Positions 25,952-33,635 of a stretch of 64,000 bases of DNA are shown one piece after another. Each line of letters opens with the position of its first letter. The stretch's first letter is position 1. Both the position numbers and the translations under genes were made by a program. The notes below the pieces were generated by a model, which was not told the DNA's origin, made no database searches, and was given only the letters and a program-made list of their open reading frames with translations. This DNA is from Profundibacter sp033851955 (lineage in GTDB: Bacteria; Pseudomonadota; Alphaproteobacteria; Rhodobacterales; Rhodobacteraceae), in assembly GCA_033851955.1 (NCBI GenBank), contig JAWSVK010000004.1, forward strand, positions 1 to 64,000. The letters run 5' to 3'.

Positions 25952-26677
25952 TCACATATGCCGTAAATATGAATCTACAAACCGCTGCCGCGCAGCAGGC
26001 AAGGGTCTATTCCCTAGTGAATGCGCCAACCAATGGGTCAAAAAATGCCCGGTCAAACGCAACCCGTCCGTGATCTCATCATCGGGTGCTGGCCCTTGCC
26101 CCAACAGACAAAGCGGCAATGGCAACAACCGATCTGCCCATTCCCCCGCCCCTGAAACACTGACCGCCCGACCGGATTTTGGCGACACATAGGCCAGATC
26201 ATCGCGACTGCCATTCACCACACAATTGTGCAGGTCCAATCCGAACCCCAAGTCTTCTAACAAAGCCAACTCCCAACGCAGATAGGCCAACGGCCAGCCC
26301 TCAGTATTGCCCAGCAAATCAAACAAGGTGACTGAACGCTGATACAACAACGGATGCGCCTCGCGGTCCGGCAGCGCAAAGGCCAACATCGCGCAGGTTG
26401 AGTTCAGCGCCGCCAGCGCCACGCGATCCGACATCACAGCCGCCGCACGACTCCGGATCGGCTCGACCGTATAACCGCCCAAGTGGTCCTCAAGTCGCGC
26501 ACGCCAAGTCACATCCAACTGCGCGCCGGGCTGTAAAACCGGTGCCATCTTACGCGATGCCCCGCCTCGCACCACACCGGAATGCCGCCCATGTTCGGAC
26601 GTGAACACCTCGATGATGGCCGCGTTTTCACCATGTTTTCGCACCTGCAACAAGACACCCCGATCACGCCATTCCAT
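25952..26677 (-). CDS. recO: DNA repair protein RecO
   Basis: RecO anneals single strands and, with RecR, loads RecA in the RecFOR pathway. The 241-residue protein has the N-terminal OB-fold (EWRDRGVLLQVRKHGENAAIIEVFTSEHGRHSGVVRGG) and the helical C-terminal domain; the zinc-binding Cys of some RecO proteins are not evident, as is common in alphaproteobacteria. It belongs to the era–DUF1491–recO order typical of the family, here interrupted by the AraC/GST pair. Confidence 0.9.
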   Translation of the reverse strand: MEWRDRGVLLQVRKHGENAAIIEVFTSEHGRHSGVVRGGASRKMAPVLQPGAQLDVTWRARLEDHLGGYTVEPIRSRAAAVMSDRVALAALNSTCAMLAFALPDREAHPLLYQRSVTLFDLLGNTEGWPLAYLRWELALLEDLGFGLDLHNCVVNGSRDDLAYVSPKSGRAVSVSGAGEWADRLLPLPLCLLGQGPAPDDEITDGLRLTGHFLTHWLAHSLGNRPLPAARQRFVDSYLRHM

Positions 26678-26690
26678 AAACCCGACCTAC

Positions 26691-27602
26691 TCAGTTTACC
26701 AATTGCCGCAGCTCGGCTGGTGGAAGGCCGTATTGCCGCTTAAAAGCGCGTGAAAACGCTGCTGCACTATTATACCCTGATGAGTATGCCACTGATTCAA
26801 TTGTAGCCGAGCCCTCGCGAATGTTTTTCGCAGCCACACACAAACGCCACTGATTCAAATAGGCCATTGGCGTTTCCCCAACCAAAGCCGCAAACTGCCG
26901 TGCAAATGTCGCACGACTTTGGCCTGCGGTCTGGGCCAAATCTTCAACTGACCATTCGCGTGCCGGATTCGTATGGATCGCCGACAACGCTGCCGCTATC
27001 GGCTTATTCCGAGTTGCCGCAAACCAGTTCGACGAAATCTTTGGTTCTGAAACCAACCAACTGCGCAAAATGAATACCAGCAGGCTGTCTACCAGTCTCG
27101 GAATAACCAATTCGGTGCCATCACCAGAATCGTCGACTTCGGCGCGCATCAGCTGCACCAATAACTGCAATTGCGGATTGCGCACCGCATCAGCCGCCCG
27201 CAAATGAATCAAGTTTGGTAACTGGGTAAACAATGGGTGAGTGGCTGGCAGCCCGAAACGATATTTCGCACACAGCAATTGCGCCACGGCGCGCCCGTCA
27301 ACCTCTGTGCCCTCTACCACACTACATTCCGACAGCGTATATTCCCATGTCGACAACAAGGTGCTGGGGGAATCAGACAAAGAATGTGGTGCCCCATGCG
27401 CGACCAGCGCAATATCGCCTTCCGTCAGAAGGAGTGGATCACGCTCTTCCATACCCAGCCAGCAAACCCCGCGTTGGACAGCATGCACAGCAATCTTGGT
27501 GGTTTCATCCACGGCAATCCCCCAAGGCGCCACAAATTGCGCCCGAGACATTATCGTATTGCCCATCTTTGTTACGCGCAGCACATCTGAAACAACATCC
27601 AT
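26691..27602 (-). CDS. AraC-family transcriptional regulator with cupin_6 domain
   Basis: This 303-residue regulator has an N-terminal AraC-type cupin sensor domain (about 1-180, with VHAVQRGVCWLG and a segment HGAPHSLSDSP) and a C-terminal double HTH: EDLAQTAGQSRATFARQFAALVG and VAYSSGYNSAAAFSRAFKRQYGLPP. It is divergent from the GST gene across 129 bases, so that gene is its likely target. The pair appears inserted between recO and DUF1491, which are otherwise neighbours in this family. Confidence 0.88.
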   Translation of the reverse strand: MDVVSDVLRVTKMGNTIMSRAQFVAPWGIAVDETTKIAVHAVQRGVCWLGMEERDPLLLTEGDIALVAHGAPHSLSDSPSTLLSTWEYTLSECSVVEGTEVDGRAVAQLLCAKYRFGLPATHPLFTQLPNLIHLRAADAVRNPQLQLLVQLMRAEVDDSGDGTELVIPRLVDSLLVFILRSWLVSEPKISSNWFAATRNKPIAAALSAIHTNPAREWSVEDLAQTAGQSRATFARQFAALVGETPMAYLNQWRLCVAAKNIREGSATIESVAYSSGYNSAAAFSRAFKRQYGLPPAELRQLVN

Positions 27603-27731
27603 AAAACCCTCCTGCGTTAAACTCTTTATACCAAAATGAGATTTTAGATCAACAGAACCTGATTTTCAATCATTCTAAGTCTCACTCCACACCGTATGTT
27701 GAAGTCTCTGTTTACCAATCAGGAGATTGCA

Positions 27732-28370
27732 ATGATTACCCTATACACTCACGGAACACCAAACGGCGTCAAAATTGCCATCGCACTTGAGGAAATGAGC
27801 TTGCCTTACGAGGTTAAACTTGTCGATATTTTTGCCGGTGAGTCTATAACACCGGATTTCAAAGCGAAGAACCCCGCCGGAAAAATCCCAGTTATTCAGG
27901 ATTCAGAAACAGGCCAAACGGTTTATGAATCCAATGCGATCCTGATGTATCTGGCTGAGAAGTCAGGCAGACTTCTGGCGCCAACCAAAACTACCGGCCA
28001 TGAAATTAACCAACTCTTGTTTCTTCAAGCCTCTCTTCAAGGTCCAATGTTCGGACAGAGGGCACATTTTTCAATGTTTGGTCCAGAACATGTGCCCTAT
28101 GGTATTTCACGTTACGAAGAACAAGGTACAATCATTGATGATCTGGTGGATGGGCTGCTGTCTGGGCGCGACTATCTGATGGGAGATGTGATCACCATTG
28201 CCGATGTTAGTTTTTACGGTTGGTATGTGTTTGCCCGTCGGTCTGATTATGTGTCAGTCAGGTGCAAAAACCTTGTTGCTTGGTGCGATCGGATGGCGGC
28301 ACGAGACGGAGTCATCAAAGGGTTGGCGGCAACACCAACCAACCCACTGCCTGAACGTCGGACGGCCTAG
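27732..28370 (+). CDS. Glutathione S-transferase, YfcG-like
   Basis: This 212-residue cytosolic GST has an N-terminal thioredoxin fold with HGTPNGVKI, where the TPNG motif matches the Thr/Asn active site of Nu-class (YfcG) GSTs, cis-Pro in GKIPVI, and the glutathione-binding YESNAILMYLAE; the C-terminal helices carry ITIADVSFYGWY. ATG 27732 with AGGAG seven bases upstream is preferred to 27696. It is divergent from the AraC regulator and likely controlled by it. Confidence 0.87.
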   Translation: MITLYTHGTPNGVKIAIALEEMSLPYEVKLVDIFAGESITPDFKAKNPAGKIPVIQDSETGQTVYESNAILMYLAEKSGRLLAPTKTTGHEINQLLFLQASLQGPMFGQRAHFSMFGPEHVPYGISRYEEQGTIIDDLVDGLLSGRDYLMGDVITIADVSFYGWYVFARRSDYVSVRCKNLVAWCDRMAARDGVIKGLAATPTNPLPERRTA

Positions 28371-28376
28371 CGCCTG

Positions 28377-28706
28377 TCAGCCTAAACCAGGTTCATTCAG
28401 CAAATGCCGACCTTGACGGTCTTCGACCTCGATCACCCAAAGATCGGGGTCGAAGGATTTTTGGCGGCGTACGGCCGCATCCACTTCTGCTTCGTCCCCC
28501 GCAGCTAATCCAACCCATGCTCGTTGTCCGGTTTGTAAGTCGAAGGAACGCTCAAACGCCTGCGCATTGCCGTCCAGCGTGTTAAGCTTGATCAAAATTG
28601 CACCCGCCGTCAAATCACCTTTCGCGGTTACAAACGCCGGAATATTCTCCAAAGTCAAACGGTGCAAATAGGCCTGCACCCAAAATTCCGAGGTTAGTCG
28701 GCTCAC
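28377..28706 (-). CDS. DUF1491 family protein
   Basis: This 109-residue protein begins MSRLTSEFWVQAYLHRL and contains FVTAKGDLTAGAILIKLN and DPDLWVIEVED, the pattern of the alphaproteobacterial DUF1491 family, which has no known function. It is translationally coupled to era (four-base overlap at 28703-28706) at the distal end of the lepB–rnc–era operon. Confidence 0.85.
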   Translation of the reverse strand: MSRLTSEFWVQAYLHRLTLENIPAFVTAKGDLTAGAILIKLNTLDGNAQAFERSFDLQTGQRAWVGLAAGDEAEVDAAVRRQKSFDPDLWVIEVEDRQGRHLLNEPGLG

Positions 28707-29620
28707 GTATTGCCGTCCTTGAAATTCAACCCCATCTCGGAATATCGTTCGGCCTCGTTCAGCCAGTTCGGGCGCACTTTGACCTGCAAGAACAGGTGCA
28801 CTTTACGGCCCAAAAATTCTTCCAGCTCCTCGCGTGACGCCTTGCCCACTGCTTTGATGGTCTCACCTTTGTGGCCCAGCAAAATGCCTTTGTGCCCATC
28901 TCGCATCACATAGATCAACTGGTCAATCTTGACTGAACCGTCTTTGCGATCTTCCCAATTTTCAGTCTCAACCGTTAGCTGGTAAGGCAATTCCTGATGC
29001 AAGCGCAGCGTCAGTTTTTCACGGGTCATTTCGGCCGCGATCATCCGCAACGGCAAATCAGCGATCTGATCTTCGGGGTACAACCACGGACCCGCCGGCA
29101 CCTGAGTGGCCAGCCATTCGCGCAGATCATCAACCCCATGACCGCGTTCAGCCGAAATCATAAATGTTTCATTAAAATCGTACAAACTGTTCAATTCCTG
29201 GCTCAAAGCGAGCAACTTGTCTGCTTGGACCTTGTCGATCTTGTTGATCGCTAGCGCCACAGGCCGATGACCTGCCCGATCATTCAACGCGCCCAAAATG
29301 ACTTTGACACCTTCGGTCACGCCCCGATGCGCCTCGATCAAAAGCACCACCAAATCAGCATCCGACGCCCCGCTCCAAGCGGCCGCAACCATGGCGCGGT
29401 CCAGACGACGGCGCGGCGCGAAAATGCCGGGCGTGTCGACGAAAACCAGCTGGGCATTGCCCTCCATTGCCACACCGCGAATACGGGCACGCGTGGTCTG
29501 CACCTTATGCGTCACAATCGAAACCTTGGCCCCGACCATCCGATTTAGCAGGGTCGATTTACCGGCGTTCGGCTCGCCAATCAGGGCCACAAATCCGGCG
29601 CTTGTATCGGTCATTATCAC
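28703..29620 (-). CDS. era: GTPase Era
   Basis: Era is an essential GTPase binding the 3' end of 16S rRNA during small-subunit assembly. The G1 motif is GEPNAGKST, G3 DTPG, G4 NKID and the C-terminal KH domain contains the VIYVMRDGHKGILLGHKGETIKAVG-type GxxG loop. Its 305 residues are normal. It overlaps rnc and DUF1491 by four bases each. Confidence 0.96.
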   Translation of the reverse strand: MIMTDTSAGFVALIGEPNAGKSTLLNRMVGAKVSIVTHKVQTTRARIRGVAMEGNAQLVFVDTPGIFAPRRRLDRAMVAAAWSGASDADLVVLLIEAHRGVTEGVKVILGALNDRAGHRPVALAINKIDKVQADKLLALSQELNSLYDFNETFMISAERGHGVDDLREWLATQVPAGPWLYPEDQIADLPLRMIAAEMTREKLTLRLHQELPYQLTVETENWEDRKDGSVKIDQLIYVMRDGHKGILLGHKGETIKAVGKASREELEEFLGRKVHLFLQVKVRPNWLNEAERYSEMGLNFKDGNT

Positions 29621-30297
29621 TTCTCCAATCGGGCCAGCAACAGCTTGGCCGCGGCCTGTTCGGCCTGTCGTTTTGAATTCGCGGTTGCGGGTGCAACCTC
29701 GCCATTTTCCAACCGCGCTTCGATGGTAAATACCGGCGCGTGATCCGGCCCCGTGCGGGCCACTTCAACATAGTCAGGCGGCAGCAATTTACGTGCCTGC
29801 GCCCATTCTTGCAATGCGGTTTTGGCATCGCGTGCATCAGCGTCGACTTGGCCAACACGCTTGCCCCACATCCGCAAAACCAACGCTTGTGCTGCTACAA
29901 ATCCACCGTCCAAATAGACCGCCGAAATCACCGCCTCCATCGCGTCACCCAGCAAGGCTTCTTTGCGCCGTCCACCTGACAACATTTCAGAACGACCCAA
30001 TTTCAACACTGCGCCCAAATCAAATTCCCGCGCCACATCTGCGCAGGCTTCCTTGCGCACCAAGGCGTTGAACCGTGGAGCCATCTGCCCTTCGGTCGCA
30101 GCGGCATCGGCAGTGAACAAAGCCTCGGCCATCACCAACCCAAGCACGCGGTCGCCTAAAAACTCCAACCGCTGATTGTCATCACGGGTGGGCGATGACA
30201 TCGACGAATGGGTAACGGCCCGATGCAAAAGCTCGGGCCGCGTAAATTCGTAACCAATCCGGCCCGCAAAGGCCTTTAGTTCAGACGATAATTTCAC
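29617..30297 (-). CDS. rnc: Ribonuclease III
   Basis: This double-strand-specific endonuclease processes rRNA and mRNA. The 226-residue protein has the RNase III signature NQRLEFLGDRVLGL, the second acidic cluster LGDAMEAVISAVYLDGG, and a C-terminal dsRNA-binding domain ending APATANSKRQAEQAAAKLLL. It overlaps lepB and era by four bases each. Confidence 0.96.
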   Translation of the reverse strand: MKLSSELKAFAGRIGYEFTRPELLHRAVTHSSMSSPTRDDNQRLEFLGDRVLGLVMAEALFTADAAATEGQMAPRFNALVRKEACADVAREFDLGAVLKLGRSEMLSGGRRKEALLGDAMEAVISAVYLDGGFVAAQALVLRMWGKRVGQVDADARDAKTALQEWAQARKLLPPDYVEVARTGPDHAPVFTIEARLENGEVAPATANSKRQAEQAAAKLLLARLEK

Positions 30298-31076
30298 TCG
30301 ACAGCCTTAAAGAACCGGTCCGAGCGCCACGTCCAAAAGTAAAACAGCGACTTGCCTGCCGCCGAAAACATGATCCGATCAGCGCGGCCAATAATGTTTT
30401 CGTACGGCACAAAACCAACCCCACCAGCGTTTTGCGCATAGCGACTATCAGTGGAGTTATCACGGTTGTCGCCCATAAAGAAAAAATGCCCTTCGGGAAC
30501 TGTATAAATTCCCGTGTTATCCGCAGGTCGGTCACCAATATTCAAAATGCTGTGTGCCACACCATTTGGCAGGGTTTCGATCACCCGCGACTTTTCGCAA
30601 ATCGCGCCCAAACCCGGATTGTTTTCACAACTCGGTTTACTGCCAACCGAACCTTGTGGTTCGAACACTTCTTCAAAAATCCCATCGGGTGTCAGTTGAA
30701 CGGCTTGGCCATTTATATGCACCACGCTGTCTTTCAGCTGAACTTTGTCACCCGGCAGGCCGATCAAACGTTTGATGAAATCCTGACCATTCACTGGGTG
30801 GCGAAACACCACAACATCGCCGCGTGTTGGGTCTGAGCCCAAGATCCGGCCAGAAATAGGACAGGCCGAAAACGGGCAAGAATGTTGCGAATAACCATAG
30901 GCCATTTTGTTCACAAACAAGAAGTCGCCGATCAGCAATGTGTCCTTCATTGACCCTGATGGAATCCAAAACGGTTGAAAGAACAGGGTGCGAAAAACGC
31001 CCGCAATGATCAGCGCCCAAAACACCGTTTTAAAGAGTTCCCAGATACCTTCGGGCTTTTCTGCTGTGCTTGCCAT
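30294..31076 (-). CDS. lepB: Signal peptidase I
   Basis: This inner-membrane protease removes signal peptides. One N-terminal transmembrane helix (about 13-33) precedes the catalytic Ser42 in IPSGSMKDTLL; the general-base Lys is in DFIKRLIGLPGDKV, and the box E motif GDNRDNSTDSR is present. A Cys-rich insert (SCPFSACPISG) follows the first box, as in many alphaproteobacteria. It is the first gene of the lepB–rnc–era–DUF1491 unit, with a 62-base gap from acpS. Confidence 0.95.
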   Translation of the reverse strand: MASTAEKPEGIWELFKTVFWALIIAGVFRTLFFQPFWIPSGSMKDTLLIGDFLFVNKMAYGYSQHSCPFSACPISGRILGSDPTRGDVVVFRHPVNGQDFIKRLIGLPGDKVQLKDSVVHINGQAVQLTPDGIFEEVFEPQGSVGSKPSCENNPGLGAICEKSRVIETLPNGVAHSILNIGDRPADNTGIYTVPEGHFFFMGDNRDNSTDSRYAQNAGGVGFVPYENIIGRADRIMFSAAGKSLFYFWTWRSDRFFKAVE

Positions 31077-31138
31077 AATGCTGAATTTTCCTGCTCGGGT
31101 TAATGTTTAGGGGTACATGGTCCTCGGGGGCGGCAGAG

Positions 31139-31540
31139 TCAAGTTTTAGGGCGGGATTCGATCAGCACAAAGGCCTGCGCCCACGGATGATCATCGGTCA
31201 GGGTGACGTGAATGATGGCTTCATGCCCCTCGGGCGTCATCGAATCGAGCCGCTCCTTGGCCCAACCTGTCACCTCCATCACGGGCTGACCCGTTTTCAG
31301 ATTACTAACCGCCATATCCCGCCAACTGATGCCCATCCGCAGGCCGGTGCCCAGCGCCTTGGAACAGGCCTCTTTGGCGGCCCAACGTTTGGCATAGGTG
31401 CCCGCAACATCCTTGCGGCGCTCGGCTTTGGCCTGTTCAATGTCGGTGAATACCCGGTTGCGAAACCGGTCGCCAAACCGCTCGAGCGTGCCCGCGATGC
31501 GGTCTATATTTGCGAGGTCCGTGCCTATACCGAGGATCAT
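31139..31540 (-). CDS. acpS: Holo-[acyl-carrier-protein] synthase
   Basis: AcpS transfers 4'-phosphopantetheine from CoA to acyl carrier protein. The 133-residue protein begins MILGIGTDLANIDRI, where the Asp is a Mg ligand, and contains RWAAKEACSKALGTG, the second family motif. It overlaps the LysE-family gene by four bases. Confidence 0.94.
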   Translation of the reverse strand: MILGIGTDLANIDRIAGTLERFGDRFRNRVFTDIEQAKAERRKDVAGTYAKRWAAKEACSKALGTGLRMGISWRDMAVSNLKTGQPVMEVTGWAKERLDSMTPEGHEAIIHVTLTDDHPWAQAFVLIESRPKT

Positions 31541-32160
31541 GTCAACCGTATCGTCAGTAATTTCAGGCTCGCTGCGCCAAAAAACACAGCGAACAGGAAA
31601 TCAAAACCGCGGCGCATGCGTTGGTAGCCGTGCACAATTCTGGGATTGGAAAATAACATCGCGTAGCCAAGGAAAATCATGATCGAACCCGCGAACAACA
31701 GACCAAACATTTGGAACACCTCTGCAGTGCCCGCCCCAGTGGGTAGAATGATGGAATAGATTGATCCCCATGTCAAAATCGCTTTTGGATTGGTAAGGTG
31801 AATGAGCAAACCTCGCGAGAATATCCGGGCAGCCGTGCCACCGTGGCCTGCGTTCGTCACGGTAGAACTTGGACGCAATGCAGACCGAAGTGCTTTGACG
31901 GCCAAATAAAACAAATAGGCCGCGCCAAAATACCTTATGACCTCAAACACCCAAGCGTTTGCCAACATGATCGCGCTCATGCCCGAGGCCGCCGCCAAGC
32001 CAAGTGTTGCGCTGCCAACCAGAATGCCCAAGGCAAAGATCAAGCCCGCCTTTCGGCCATGGTTCATCGAGGTGCCCGCGATAGACAACGTGGCGGGGCC
32101 GGGACTGCCTCCAGCCACGATCCAGCCGACATAGAACAAAGCGAATTCATAACCGCTCAT
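31537..32160 (-). CDS. LysE-family amino-acid/metabolite exporter
   Basis: This 207-residue membrane protein has about six hydrophobic helices and the LysE/RhtB signature near its N-terminus (GGSPGPATLSIAGTSMNHGRKAG), followed by FYLAVKALRSALRP. Substrates of this family include basic and neutral amino acids. It is embedded between pdxJ and acpS with four-base overlaps on both sides, so it must be co-translated with them. Confidence 0.88.
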   Translation of the reverse strand: MSGYEFALFYVGWIVAGGSPGPATLSIAGTSMNHGRKAGLIFALGILVGSATLGLAAASGMSAIMLANAWVFEVIRYFGAAYLFYLAVKALRSALRPSSTVTNAGHGGTAARIFSRGLLIHLTNPKAILTWGSIYSIILPTGAGTAEVFQMFGLLFAGSIMIFLGYAMLFSNPRIVHGYQRMRRGFDFLFAVFFGAASLKLLTIRLT

Positions 32161-32915
32161 GCTCGCGCCTCATCCATCAGATCACGCATCTTTTGGATCG
32201 CGGGTTGCAAGCCCATAAAGATCGCCTCGCCAATCAGAAAGTGACCGATGTTCAACTCTACCACTTCGGGGAATTCGGCGATCGGCTTGACGGTGTCATA
32301 GGTGATGCCATGGCCCGCGTGGACTTCAAGACCCAGCGAATGCGCAAATGTCGCCATCTCACGCAGCTTGGTCAGCTGGATTTCAGCCACATCAAAATGC
32401 CCCTCGGAAAACGCGTCGCAATAGGGGCCTGCATGCAGCTCGACGATGTTGGCACCGATGCGTGCGGCAGCCTCGATTTGGCGCATGTCCGTGGCAACGA
32501 ACAGTGACACTCGACATCCCGCCTCGCGTATCGGTGCAATGAAATGCGCCAGACGGTTTTCCTCACGGGCCACTTCCAACCCACCCTCAGTCGTTAGTTC
32601 TTCGCGTTTTTCTGGCACGATGCAAACCGCGTGGGGTTTATGGCGCAACGCGATCGCCTGCATCTCGGCGGTGGCTGCCATTTCGAAATTCAGCGGCACG
32701 GACAGGATATCCATCAACCCGTCGATATCAGCGTCCGAAATATGCCGGCGATCCTCGCGCAAATGTGCCGTGATGCCGTCCGCACCCGCTTCTTCGGCCA
32801 GTTTGGCGGCGCGCAAAGGGTCAGGATAACTGCCGCCCCGTGCATTTCGTACGGTTGCCACGTGATCAATGTTAATCCCAAGCCGCAATTTGCCAGATGC
32901 TGTATCGTTCATCAC
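32157..32915 (-). CDS. pdxJ: Pyridoxine 5'-phosphate synthase
   Basis: PdxJ condenses 3-amino-1-hydroxyacetone phosphate with deoxyxylulose phosphate in the DXP-dependent vitamin B6 pathway. The 252-residue TIM barrel has LGINIDHVATVRNARGG at its N-terminus, GADGITAHLREDRRHI, CIVPEKREELTTEGGLE and VHAGHGITYDTV. It follows DUF2062 by 34 bases and overlaps the LysE gene. Confidence 0.96.
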   Translation of the reverse strand: MMNDTASGKLRLGINIDHVATVRNARGGSYPDPLRAAKLAEEAGADGITAHLREDRRHISDADIDGLMDILSVPLNFEMAATAEMQAIALRHKPHAVCIVPEKREELTTEGGLEVAREENRLAHFIAPIREAGCRVSLFVATDMRQIEAAARIGANIVELHAGPYCDAFSEGHFDVAEIQLTKLREMATFAHSLGLEVHAGHGITYDTVKPIAEFPEVVELNIGHFLIGEAIFMGLQPAIQKMRDLMDEARA

Positions 32916-32949
32916 AAATCCTTTAAGTGTCTATTTTAAAAGCCTAGAC

Positions 32950-33612
32950 CTATTCTTCTGGCTCGTCAGCCCTTGACGCGGCTTTCTTTGCACGAATTTC
33001 AGCCAGCTTTTCCTTAAGGCGGCCTTTGCGTCGATTTTTATAAACCGTGATAACCGGCACACTTAGATAGTAGCAGACGATCGCCGCTATCGGGCCAAGG
33101 ATCAAACCTCCAACAAGATAAGGCAAAAACACGGTGTCATAGAAATCGTACAAACGATCCCAATCGGCGGTTTTCTCGTTAAACATCGCGCCAAAATTAT
33201 GCTTAAGATCACGCCACGCCCCGCCAAAATTTCGCATAACGGAGTGCGGGCTGCCTTCGTCATATGTAGTGCCCAACACCCAGTGACCCAACTGCAGACT
33301 GCTGACGGCGATGAATGGAAACGTGATCGGATTGCCGAAAAATGTCGCCATGACGGCGGCAATGATGTTGCCCTGCATCGCTTTGGATATCAGTGCGGCG
33401 GTGACAAAATGGAACCCGAAAAGTGGCGTAAAGCTGGTCATCACGCCGGCAAAAATACCACGTGCGATTCGATGGGGTGGATCGGGTAAACGACGCACGC
33501 GGTGTTTGACGTAGTGAAACGCACGCGTCCAGCCGCCCTTTGGATAGATCAATTCCCAAAGGATGCGCAGATATGATCTTTTGTCGCGGCGTTTGAAAAC
33601 CAAACGAGTCAT
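32950..33612 (-). CDS. DUF2062 domain-containing membrane protein
   Basis: This 220-residue protein has a basic N-terminus and the DUF2062 core: DPPHRIARGIFAGVMTSFTPLFGFH, ATFFGNPITFPFI and a C-terminal helix near GLILGPIAAIVCYYL, followed by a Lys/Arg/Glu-rich tail (about 190-220). Three hydrophobic stretches suggest an inner-membrane location. The function is unknown. It is conserved downstream of the RelA/SpoT gene, 23 bases away here. Confidence 0.88.
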   Translation of the reverse strand: MTRLVFKRRDKRSYLRILWELIYPKGGWTRAFHYVKHRVRRLPDPPHRIARGIFAGVMTSFTPLFGFHFVTAALISKAMQGNIIAAVMATFFGNPITFPFIAVSSLQLGHWVLGTTYDEGSPHSVMRNFGGAWRDLKHNFGAMFNEKTADWDRLYDFYDTVFLPYLVGGLILGPIAAIVCYYLSVPVITVYKNRRKGRLKEKLAEIRAKKAASRADEPEE

Positions 33613-33635
33613 CCTTTATTATTGCCAAACCTAGT

